Of a stretch of DNA of 12,361 nt, positions 6,696-12,361 are shown piece after piece (the first letter of the stretch is position 1; each line of letters starts with the position of its first letter). Below the pieces are notes generated by a model. It saw nothing but the letters and a program-made list of their open reading frames with translations, had not been told where the DNA came from and did no database searches. A program made the position numbers and the translations under genes. Location of the stretch: contig CARSXK010000028.1 in the NCBI GenBank assembly GCA_949065595.1, positions 1 to 12,361 of the forward strand. The letters are read 5' to 3'. The DNA comes from UBA5026 sp949065595. GTDB taxonomy: Bacteria > Bacillota_I > Bacilli_A > RF39 > UBA660.

Positions 6696-6908
6696 ATGTA
6701 CCGAAAATTGAAAGAACTCAGAAAAAAGAAAGGATATACATCTCAAGATATGGCGGAAAAATTAGGAATTAGTAAACCATTTTATTCGCAAATTGAGAAT
6801 CAAATGCGAAGATTGTCATATGATATGGCAATTCAAATTGCAAAAATTTTTGGAAAAAAGCCAGATCAAATATTTTTAGAGGATCATAATCCAATGAAAA
6901 AGGATTGA
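6696..6908 (+). CDS. Small XRE-family helix-turn-helix regulator
   Basis: A 70-residue, single-domain Cro/CI-type protein. L-K-E-L-R-K-K-K-G-Y (5-14) is followed by the HTH S-Q-D-M-A-E-K-L-G-I-S-K-P-F-Y-S-Q-I-E-N (16-35), and I-A-K-I-F-G-K-K-P-D-Q-I-F (48-60) closes the fold. The ATG has an ideal AGGAGG six bases upstream. It is divergent from the other XRE gene, sharing a 130-bp control region, a layout like a phage-type switch, but no phage genes are nearby. Its stop codon (6906-6908) lies inside the -35 element of the glyS promoter. It may regulate itself, its partner, or glyS; the sequence does not say which. Confidence 0.88.
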   Translation: MYRKLKELRKKKGYTSQDMAEKLGISKPFYSQIENQMRRLSYDMAIQIAKIFGKKPDQIFLEDHNPMKKD

Positions 6909-6933
6909 CCTTTTTTCTAATATAGAATATAAT
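6905..6933 (+). promoter_or_regulatory. SigA promoter of glyS
   Basis: TTGACC (6905-6910), a 17-bp spacer and TATAAT (6928-6933) form the best promoter match in the window. The -35 overlaps the TGA stop of the XRE gene. Transcription should start near 6940, so the glyS leader is about 140 nt. Confidence 0.85.
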
Positions 6934-6939
6934 ATTTAT

Positions 6940-7060
6940 ATCAATGTGATGATGGTGTGGAAAGCCAGAGCAATAATTAGAAAGCTGATTCTTCTAGAGT
7001 AAGTAAGGTGGAACCGCGGGAAAGACTCGTCCTTACAAATCTAGGAGTTTTTAATTTTTA
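6940..7060 (+). promoter_or_regulatory. Glycine T-box leader of glyS (short or truncated)
   Basis: The T-box sequence AAGGTGGAACCGCGG is at 7005-7019. Helix A1 is GTAAGG (7003-7008) with CCTTAC (7031-7036), helix A2 is GCG (7016-7018) with CGT (7028-7030), and the bulge carries TGGA. TGGA pairs with the acceptor end UCCA, and tRNA-Gly has discriminator U, so the sensor matches the gene. The competing terminator is AAAGACTC (7021-7028) with GAGTTTTT (7045-7052) followed by AATTTTT. An outer stem CTTCTAGA (6991-6998) with TCTAGGAG (7040-7047) can clamp the antiterminator form. Upstream, GATGATGG (6948-6955), AGAGCA (6967-6972) and AGAAAGCTG (6979-6987) look like the 5' half of Stem I, but the rest of Stem I and the specifier codon cannot be found. 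Confidence 0.8.
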
Positions 7061-7081
7061 TGTTGAGAAAGGAAGATTTGT

Positions 7082-8452
7082 ATGAATGAAATGAACATGG
7101 AAAAAATGGTCAATTTATGTAAGCAGTATGGATTTATATTCCAAGGAAGTGAAATCTATGGTGGTCTTGCGAATACATGGGATTACGGACCTTTAGGAAG
7201 TCGCCTTAAAAATAATGTGAAGGATGCTTGGCGGAAACGTTTTATTCAAGAAAGACCAAATGCATATGAATTAGATGCAGATATTTTGATGCATCCTAAA
7301 GTATGGGAAGCCAGTGGACATGTTTCTAGTTTTTCGGATCCTTTAATTGATTGTAAGGGATGTAAAATGCGTCATCGTGTAGATAATTTAATCGATGCAG
7401 TGGATAAATTTGCTCATGCGGATGGTATGACCCAAGAGGAAATGATGTTGTATATAAAAGAACATAAAGTGCCTTGTCCTAAATGTGGTGGAACAGATTA
7501 TACGGATATTAGACAATTTAATTTGATGTTTCAAACCTATAGAGGTGTGACAGAGGATTCAAAAAATGTGGTGTATTTAAGACCTGAAAATGCACAAGGT
7601 GAGTATGTCAATTTTTTAAATGTAGCACGTAGTATGCGTGCCAAACTTCCATTTAGTATTGGTCAGATTGGGAAAGCATTTCGTAATGAAATTACACCAG
7701 GTAATTTTACATTCCGAACCATTGAATTTGAACAAATGGAATATCAGACATTCTGTAAAGAGGGAATGGATAGTGAACTTTATCAATATTTTAAACAATA
7801 TGGGAAACAATTTTATATGGATTTGGGAATTCCGGAGGATAAATTAAGATATCATGATCATGAAAAATTAGCGCATTATGCCAAAGAGGCTTGTGATATT
7901 GAATATCATTTCCCATTTGGATGGGGAGAAATCAATGGAACACATAATCGTACCAATTATGATTTATCTCGTCATCAAGAATATTCGAAAGTATCTCAAG
8001 AATACTTTGATCCAGATACAAATGAAAAATATATTCCTTATATCATTGAATCTACCTATGGATTAGACCGTAGTGTACTTGCATTACTTTTCAATGCTTA
8101 TCACGAAGATAGCTTGGAAGATGGAACCACAAGAGAGGTACTTCGCTTGCACCCTTATCTAGCGCCTTATAAAGTTGCGGTGTTACCACTCATGAAAAAA
8201 TATCATACAGAAAAAGCAGATGAAATTTATCAACTCCTATCAAAAGTATTTATGACTACGTATGATGAATCTGGTAATATTGGAAAACGCTATCGTCGCC
8301 AAGATATCATTGGAACTCCTTATTGTATTACCATTGATGATGATACATTAAATAATGGAACTGTTACTGTACGTGATCGGGATACAATGGAGCAAATCAC
8401 TTTAAAAATAGAAGAAGTAATTTCATATATTACAGAGAAAATCCAATTTTAG
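7082..8452 (+). CDS. glyS: Glycyl-tRNA synthetase, alpha2 (eukaryote/archaea-like) type
   Basis: A 456-residue class II aminoacyl-tRNA synthetase that charges tRNA-Gly. It starts with C-K-Q-Y-G-F-I-F-Q-G-S-E-I-Y-G-G (13-28) and W-D-Y-G-P-L-G (33-39), typical of this form, and has W-E-A-S-G-H (75-80). Four Cys (C91, C94, C132, C135 in C-P-K-C-G-G) suit a zinc-binding insertion. L-R-P-E-N-A-Q-G (166-173), motif 2 with F-R-N-E-I-T-P-G (200-207) and F-E-Q-M-E (216-220), and motif 3 G-L-D-R-S (327-331) are all present. The anticodon-binding domain begins near L-A-P-Y-K-V-A-V-L-P-L (360-370). Length is normal, so the gene is intact. The ATG at 7082 follows AAAGGAAG by about six bases. Expression should depend on the T-box leader. 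It is unrelated to the alpha2beta2 GlyQ/GlyS enzyme of many bacteria. Confidence 0.97.
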   Translation: MNEMNMEKMVNLCKQYGFIFQGSEIYGGLANTWDYGPLGSRLKNNVKDAWRKRFIQERPNAYELDADILMHPKVWEASGHVSSFSDPLIDCKGCKMRHRVDNLIDAVDKFAHADGMTQEEMMLYIKEHKVPCPKCGGTDYTDIRQFNLMFQTYRGVTEDSKNVVYLRPENAQGEYVNFLNVARSMRAKLPFSIGQIGKAFRNEITPGNFTFRTIEFEQMEYQTFCKEGMDSELYQYFKQYGKQFYMDLGIPEDKLRYHDHEKLAHYAKEACDIEYHFPFGWGEINGTHNRTNYDLSRHQEYSKVSQEYFDPDTNEKYIPYIIESTYGLDRSVLALLFNAYHEDSLEDGTTREVLRLHPYLAPYKVAVLPLMKKYHTEKADEIYQLLSKVFMTTYDESGNIGKRYRRQDIIGTPYCITIDDDTLNNGTVTVRDRDTMEQITLKIEEVISYITEKIQF

Positions 8453-8462
8453 GATTTTTTTT
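8438..8462 (+). terminator. Rho-independent terminator of glyS
   Basis: AAAATCC (8438-8444) pairs perfectly with GGATTTT (8452-8458) around a 7-nt loop, and a T-run extends to 8462. The stem overlaps the last glyS codons and its TAG stop. Confidence 0.8.
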
Positions 8463-8510
8463 AATACTTAAAAAAATCTTCAGACATATCATTATGGTAG
8501 GAGGGATGTT

Positions 8511-9125
8511 ATGAAGAAAAAGATTGGTGTTCTGGTAAGACCCAATATGGATCAGTTTACTATAAATAGGGAAATTGGAGATGTTATTATCAGTCACAAT
8601 TGTATTCCAGTTGGAATTATTCCTACTTGTGATGAGGGAGTTATGACAGAGGCATCGTTTCAAGATATGATGGATATGTTGTCACTATGTGATGGGGTAA
8701 TATTACAAGGTGGGACTCAATTTCATGATTATGATATCCAAACAGTTCGTTATTTATATGAACACGATGTTCCAACTCTAGGAATTTGTTTAGGAATGCA
8801 GACAATGGGATGTGTGTTTGGAGGAAGGTTAGAGCCAATTGAAAATGATATACACTTTCATTATGTTGATTATGTCCATTCGGTTACACTCAATCCAAAT
8901 TCGAAATTGTATTCGATATTAAAGAAAGATACTATTATTGTAAATAGTAGACATCATGAACAATTATCGAATACCAGTTTACCAGTGGCTGCTCATGCAT
9001 GTGGTGTGATTGAAGCGGTAGAAGATTCTAACAAAAAATTCTTTATTGGTGTAGAGTGGCATCCTGAATCCATTGATGATGAGAATAGTAAAGCTTTGTT
9101 TCAAGCCTTCTTTGATAGTATTTAA
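8511..9125 (+). CDS. Class I glutamine-amidotransferase-like hydrolase (peptidase C26, gamma-glutamyl-GABA hydrolase family)
   Basis: A 204-residue protein with the PuuD-like fold. It has the nucleophile elbow G-I-C-L-G-M-Q with Cys93, the oxyanion-type loop L-Q-G-G-T (65-69), V-N-S-R-H-H-E-Q-L (144-152) typical of the C26 branch, and the catalytic pair His184 and Glu186 in V-E-W-H-P-E. Family members hydrolyse gamma-glutamyl amides such as gamma-glutamyl-GABA or folate polyglutamates; the substrate here is unknown. It is about 50 residues shorter than E. coli PuuD, mainly because the N-terminal part is compact, and all catalytic residues remain. AGGAGGG (8499-8505) stands five bases before the ATG. 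It forms its own transcript between two terminators. No polyamine or GABA genes are nearby, so puuD is not assigned. Confidence 0.87.
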   Translation: MKKKIGVLVRPNMDQFTINREIGDVIISHNCIPVGIIPTCDEGVMTEASFQDMMDMLSLCDGVILQGGTQFHDYDIQTVRYLYEHDVPTLGICLGMQTMGCVFGGRLEPIENDIHFHYVDYVHSVTLNPNSKLYSILKKDTIIVNSRHHEQLSNTSLPVAAHACGVIEAVEDSNKKFFIGVEWHPESIDDENSKALFQAFFDSI

Positions 9126-9149
9126 AAAAATCCTTTATTTAGGATTTTT
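9126..9149 (+). terminator. Rho-independent terminator of the C26 hydrolase gene
   Basis: AAAAATCC (9126-9133) pairs perfectly with GGATTTTT (9142-9149) around an 8-nt loop, directly after the TAA. The terminal repeat of the insertion sequence begins inside its T-tract. Confidence 0.85.
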
Positions 9150-9150
9150 C

Positions 9151-9186
9151 AGGCTGTTGACAAATAGACACAACAGTCTTTTATTT
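9151..9186 (+). terminator. Terminator formed by the IS left terminal repeat
   Basis: AGGCTGTTG (9151-9159) pairs with CAACAGTCT (9171-9179), nine pairs including one G-U, followed by TTTATTT. The inner arm is a sub-terminal inverted copy of the IS end, so read-in transcription meets a terminator as soon as it enters the element. Confidence 0.6.
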
Positions 9187-9213
9187 GAAATAAAAAAGTA
9201 TTATAATAAGAGT

Positions 9214-9264
9214 GTAAGAATGACCTTATATTACCTAAAATGGTCATTGAGTTCTTACTTTTTT
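9214..9264 (+). terminator. Second terminator hairpin inside the IS left end
   Basis: GTAAGAA (9214-9220) pairs with TTCTTAC (9252-9258), and TGACC (9221-9225) pairs with GGTCA (9242-9246) with an asymmetric bulge. TTTTTT ends at 9264. A TATAAT at 9202-9207 lies just upstream and could start a very short RNA made of this hairpin. Confidence 0.65.
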
Positions 9265-9302
9265 AATGAGTAGATGGTATAATTTTAATAGGTAATATAA
9301 GG
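9224..9302 (+). promoter_or_regulatory. 14-bp inverted repeat that can hide the transposase ribosome binding site
   Basis: CCTTATATTACCTA (9224-9237) is perfectly complementary to TAGGTAATATAAGG (9289-9302). The right arm contains the AAGG of the transposase ribosome binding site (AAGGA, 9299-9303). Between the arms is the transposase promoter, so only transcripts that entered from outside contain both arms. Confidence 0.65.
9275..9283 (+). promoter_or_regulatory. Extended -10 promoter of the transposase
   Basis: TGGTATAAT (9275-9283) is a perfect extended -10 element; the -35 position has TTACTT (9255-9260). Transcription should start near 9290, at the first bases of the right arm of the 14-bp inverted repeat. 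Confidence 0.6.
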
Positions 9303-9313
9303 ATTAATAAAAT

Positions 9314-10754
9314 ATGGCAATGACAAAACAGGAATATAAAAAAGATTGTATAATATTAAGTACATAAGAAGAATTAGTACCCACAGATTACTTGGTAAGA
9401 AAATTAGATACCTGTATCGATTTCAAATTTATAGAAGAATTAGTGAGTGATTTATACAGTGAATCAGGAATCTCAAGCGTTCTCCCAGTAGTACTATTTA
9501 AATTGATAGTTATCCATATAATATTTGGAATAAACTCAATGAGAAAAACATGTGAAGAGTGTAAGGCAAATGTTGCGTATAGATAGTTTTTAGGATTATC
9601 CATATATGATGAAATACCCAACTATTCCACATGGAGTCAAAATAATATAAGAAGATATAAAGATAGTAATGTATTTAATCAAATATTTGATACGATATTA
9701 AATCAAGCAATAGAATATGGATTTGTAGATATGGAAACAGTATTTGGAGATGGACCACACCAAAAAGCCAATGCGAATAAAAATAAACACAAAGATGTAG
9801 AAGTAGAAATAGTGAAAAAAGTGTATGAAGATGCCATGTTAAAAGAAATCAATGAAGATAGAATAAGACATAGAAAGGAACCATTAAAAAATATAGAACA
9901 AACAGAAATCGTGTTTGATGAGGAAACTAGAGAAATTATAGAAAATGTAGAAACAAAACATATGAAAGAAAGTTTGACTGATCCTGAAAGTGGATATCTT
10001 CATAAGGGAGAAAAAGAAGAATGTTTTGCCTATACTCACCAAACGTTTTGTGATAAGAATGGATTTGTATTAACAAATACTACAATACCGGGAAATGTCC
10101 ATGATAGTAAAAATTTAAAGAACAAATCAAGAATGTATGTTTAGATGCAGGCTATGTAAATCTAGCGATATGTAGAAAGATTATTCTATCCAATCCAACC
10201 CACTTATGCCATATAAAAGACCAATGACAGGAAAAGGGTTATTCAAAAAATATGAATATGTATACGATGAATATTATGACTGTTACATATATCCAAACAA
10301 CGAGGTATTAAATTATTCAACTACAGATAAAAAAGGATACAAACAATATAAGTCAAATCCTGAAAAATGTAAGAACTGTCCATTAAGGGAGCAATGCACC
10401 AAAAGTAGGAATTGTCAGAAAGTAATTACACATCATGTATGAGAAGAATATAAAGAACAAGCAAACGAAAATAGATATACCAAAATATGGAAAGATAACT
10501 ATCCATTAAGAAAAGAGATAATCGAAAGGGTATTTGGAGATTGTAAAGAACAACATGGATTAAGATTTACAAGAGTTCGTGGTTTACTGAAAAATGAGCA
10601 AAATGCCACAATGATTTTTGCGTGTCACAATTTAAAGAAAATGGTAAATCGGAGATGGAAGATGTCTCCAAATACAAGCCAAATCCCACTTATTTTCAGA
10701 AAATTTGTCTGTTTTATAAAAATGATCGCTAAAAAAGCAGTATATTCATTTTGA
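9314..10754 (+). pseudogene. IS1182-family transposase, broken by three stops and one frameshift
   Basis: From ATG 9314 (AAGGA ten bases upstream) the frame meets TAA at 9365-9367 and TAG at 9584-9586. A one-base loss in the TTT at about 10114-10116 then moves the rest to another frame, and TGA lies at 10440-10442. Read across these points, a protein of about 480 residues appears. It has E-E-L-V-P-x-D-Y-L-V-R-K-L near the N-terminus, then A-Y-R-x-F-L-G-L, the first catalytic Asp in F-G-D-G-x-H-x-K-A-N-A-N, the second in L-D-A-G-Y, and the catalytic Glu in I-E-R-V-F-G-D-C-K-E-Q-H-G-L-R followed by T-R-V-R-G-L. A Cys cluster K-C-K-N-C-P-L-R-E-Q-C lies before the third stop. Both Trp-position stops fall where relatives have TGG, so each is a single-base change. 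The gene ends with TGA at 10752-10754. Confidence 0.88.
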
Positions 10755-10778
10755 ATATACCACCTTGTCAACAGTCTG

Positions 10779-10852
10779 AAGTGCAGTTTCTATTGAAACT
10801 ATACTTTTTTGAACATTCATGCACTCAATTGTGCACTTTACTTTTTATTTAA
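10779..10852 (+). repeat. Nested inverted repeats between the IS and the LRR gene
   Basis: AAGTGCA (10779-10785) and TGCACTT (10832-10838) are perfect complements. Inside lie AGTTTC/GAAACT (10785-10790, 10795-10800; tail ATACTTTTTT) and TGCAC/GTGCA (10820-10824, 10831-10835), with TACTTTTTATTT after them. They could be weak terminators from a gene or spacer that predates the IS. There is no gene between 10755 and 10925. Confidence 0.4.
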
Positions 10853-10866
10853 CAATTTAAAAATAA

Positions 10867-10895
10867 TTGACAAATAAGTATTCTTATGATAAATT
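10867..10895 (+). promoter_or_regulatory. SigA promoter of the LRR lipoprotein gene
   Basis: TTGACA (10867-10872), a 17-bp spacer and TAAATT (10890-10895) with an extended TGa at 10887-10889. Transcription should start near 10902, ahead of the AAGGAG at 10912-10917. It lies outside the IS, so the gene does not depend on an IS-borne promoter. Confidence 0.75.
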
Positions 10896-10925
10896 AAAAA
10901 CCAATTGAAAGAAGGAGCTTACGTT

Positions 10926-12361
10926 ATGAAAATAAAAAACATAAAAAGATATGCGGCTGCGTTAGGTTTATCCGTTGCATTAGCTGGTTGTAGTCCGACA
11001 TCTGACAATTGCTATAATGATCAAACTATTCAAATGGAATCAGATGTAGATTTGGTAGATCAAGAGGAAGCTTTGCTAGATGTTGATGCGATTTCAATTG
11101 GTTTGTTTGGGGAAAATTATAATTATAGTACCATTATGAGTTTAACTATTGATGGTAGTGACCTTATGCAACCATTTAATGATATTGATGCAGTACAAAT
11201 AGTAGTGAAGGAAATAATACCAAAATTGGTCAATTTAAAACATTTAACGATAACGAACATTAGTAATAATGAAATTTTAGATATCAGTTCATTATCTGGT
11301 TTAACCCAATTGCAATATTTATATTTGTATAATAATAAAATTTCAGATACCAGTGCATTATCTAGTTTAACACAATTGAAAAAGTTAATTTTGTCTCATA
11401 ATGAAATTTCAGATATCAGTTCATTAGCTGGTTTAACAAGGTTGGAATATTTAAATTTGTTTAATAATGAAATTTCAGATATCAGTGCATTAGCTGGTTT
11501 AACCCAATTGCAATATTTAAATTTGTCTGATAATGAAATTTCAGATATCAGTGCATTAGCTGGTTTAACCCAATTGCAAGATTTAGATTTGTCTTATAAT
11601 AAAATTTCAGATATCAGTGCATTAGCTGGTTTAACCCAATTGCAAGATTTAGATTTGACTCTTAATAAAATTTCAGATATCAGTGCATTATCTGGTTTAA
11701 TATTGTTGCAAAATTTAGATTTGTTTGATAATGAAATTTCAGATATCAATGCATTAGCTGGTTTAACAAGGTTGCAAGATTTAGATTTGTTTGGTAATGA
11801 AATTTCAGATATCAGTGCATTATCTGGTTTAACATGGTTGGAAGAGTTATCTTTGTCTAATAATAAAATTTCAGATATCAGTGCATTATCTGGTTTAACA
11901 AGGTTGGAAGATTTAGCTTTGTCTTATAATGAAATTTCAGATATCAGTACATTATCTGGTTTAACCCAATTGGAAGTTTTAATGTTAAATCATAATGAAA
12001 TTTCAGATATCAGTGCATTATCTGGTTTAACATGGTTGGAAGAGTTANNNNNNNNNNNNNNNNNNNNNNNNNNNNNNNNNNNNNNNNNNNNNNNNNNNNN
12101 NNNNNNNNNNNNNNNNNNNNNNNNNNNNNNNNNNNNNNNNNNNNNNNTCTTTGTCTAATAATAAAATTTCAGATATCAGTGCATTATCTGGTTTAACCCA
12201 ATTGGAAGGGTTATCTTTGATTAATAATGAAATTTCAGATTTTAGTGTATTAGATGGATTACATATAAGCGTGTTAGATGTTGAGGGTAATAAAGTAAAA
12301 GAAAATGAACAGACAAGTGAAGCAGAGGCATCAGTTTCAAAAGAATCTCTTCTAGCAAAAT
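10926..12361 (+). CDS. Leucine-rich-repeat lipoprotein, internalin-like (3' end beyond window, contains assembly gap)
   Basis: The ATG at 10926 follows AAGGAG by eight bases. The N-terminus MKIKNIKRYAAALGLSVALA and the lipobox L-A-G-C with Cys22 mark a lipoprotein signal peptide, so the protein should be anchored to the outer face of the membrane. About 90 residues of acidic linker (S-D-V-D-L-V-D-Q-E-E near 40) come next. Then 22-residue leucine-rich repeats follow, L-x-x-L-x-x-L-x-L-x-x-N-x-I-S-D-I-S-x-L-x-G-L-T, as in Listeria internalins and other LRR adhesins. Twelve or more units precede and two follow a 100-N gap at 12048-12147. The frame differs by one across the gap only because 100 is not a multiple of three; the sequence continues in frame to the window end with E-N-E-Q-T-S-E-A-E-A-S-V-S. 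A binding or adhesion role is inferred from the fold; the ligand is unknown. Confidence 0.88.
11271..12294 (+). repeat. Tandem 66-bp LRR-coding repeats
   Basis: Units begin at 11271 and every 66 bp through 11997 (twelve starts), then at 12163 and 12229 after the gap, with no insertion or deletion. The most constant stretch is [GA]AAATTTCAGATATCAGTGC. The last unit at 12229 is diverged (TTTTAGTGTATTAGATGG) and caps the array. The synonymous and coding similarity points to recent unit duplication or gene conversion. Confidence 0.92.
12048..12147. other. Assembly gap of 100 N
   Basis: Exactly 100 N, the usual placeholder for a gap of unknown size. The base before it ends a codon (TTA, 12045-12047). 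If the Ns are removed the flanks join as GAAGAGTTA-TCTTTGTCT, identical to 11840-11857, and the 66-bp phase is kept. The true content is therefore zero or a whole number of 66-bp units. Confidence 0.95.

Larger units (their letters stand above)
9148..10780 (+). mobile_element. IS1182-type insertion sequence, inactivated
   Basis: Terminal inverted repeats bound the element: TTCAGGCTGTTGACAA at 9148-9163 and its complement at 10765-10780, 16 bp with one mismatch. The outermost four bases (TTCA/TGAA) may belong to the target instead; no direct target duplication is seen. The length of about 1.63 kb and the transposase motifs fit the IS1182 family of DDE elements. The single transposase gene carries three stop codons and one frameshift, so the copy cannot move by itself. 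A palindrome at 10740-10760 (GTATATTC/GAATATAC) sits just inside the right end. Confidence 0.85.

Noticed and set aside
7616..8066. Short frames on both strands inside glyS
   Set aside because: They lie entirely inside an intact, strongly supported glyS gene and have no motifs.
8511..9125. Assignment as puuD or a GatD/anthranilate-synthase-type amidotransferase subunit
   Set aside because: The N-S-R-H-H-E motif supports the C26 hydrolase branch, but there are no polyamine, MurT or trp neighbours to justify a gene symbol.
9073..9273. A 66-codon + strand frame crossing the hydrolase terminator and the IS end
   Set aside because: It starts inside the hydrolase gene, runs through two terminator hairpins and has no supporting start signal.
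9148..10780. Target-site duplication TTCA/TGAA flanking the IS
   Set aside because: The two sequences are inverted, not direct, so they extend the terminal repeats rather than form a duplication.
10905..10925. TTG start at 10905 for the LRR lipoprotein
   Set aside because: The AAGGAG ribosome binding site lies inside that extension and is correctly spaced for the ATG at 10926, which also gives a proper lipoprotein signal peptide.
11271..12294. CRISPR-like regular repeats
   Set aside because: The 66-bp units have no unique spacers, are fully coding as 22-residue leucine-rich repeats, and no cas genes are present.

Overview
The window (about one third G+C by eye) looks like a chromosomal contig of a low-GC Bacillota, probably a gut-type member of class Bacilli near the Erysipelotrichia/RF39/Mollicutes radiation. 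The reasons are the AT-rich codon use, strong AGGAGG-type ribosome binding sites, many short rho-independent terminators, a glycine T-box, an alpha2-type glycyl-tRNA synthetase, a CotD-like coat protein and a glycine-rich surface protein. TGG is used for Trp and TGA ends genes, so this is the standard bacterial code and not a code-4 mollicute. The lineage is an inference; no marker in the window names a species.

Layout. 1-720: 3' part of a glycine-rich surface or secreted protein, then a terminator. 863-2611: a HerA-type hexameric ATPase with no NurA nuclease partner. 2674-3981: ffh, the signal recognition particle GTPase, then a clear terminator. 4086-4388: a small Cys/His/Met-rich protein resembling spore coat protein CotD. 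4474-5211: a YebC2/YeeI-type translation factor. 5321-6298: a membrane-anchored protein with a lysozyme/glucosaminidase-like C-terminal domain, ending at a bidirectional terminator. 6326-6565 (-) and 6696-6908 (+): two divergent XRE regulators with a perfect inverted repeat between them. 6905-7060: promoter and T-box leader of glyS. 7082-8452: glyS. 8511-9125: a class I glutamine-amidotransferase-like C26 hydrolase. 9148-10780: a decayed IS1182-type insertion sequence. 10926-window end: a lipoprotein with internalin-like leucine-rich repeats, interrupted by a 100-N assembly gap.

How the parts work together. The left and middle parts are housekeeping, dominated by protein synthesis and export (ffh, yebC-like, glyS), and most genes are single transcription units with their own promoter and terminator. 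The accessory material is the glycine-rich protein, the XRE pair, the dead insertion sequence and the LRR lipoprotein. The surface proteins lie at the two window ends.

The most interesting points are: (1) the glyS T-box leader, which has a canonical antiterminator but seems to lack the apical and 3' half of Stem I including the specifier; (2) the left end of the IS, which carries two terminators plus a 14-bp inverted repeat that can hide the transposase ribosome binding site only in read-through transcripts; (3) the divergent XRE pair with its AGTACA-N7-TGTACT operator candidate; (4) the CotD-like gene with a sporulation-type -10 element; and (5) the perfectly phased 66-bp LRR repeats, where the N gap sits in a 105-bp exact repeat and breaks the frame artificially.
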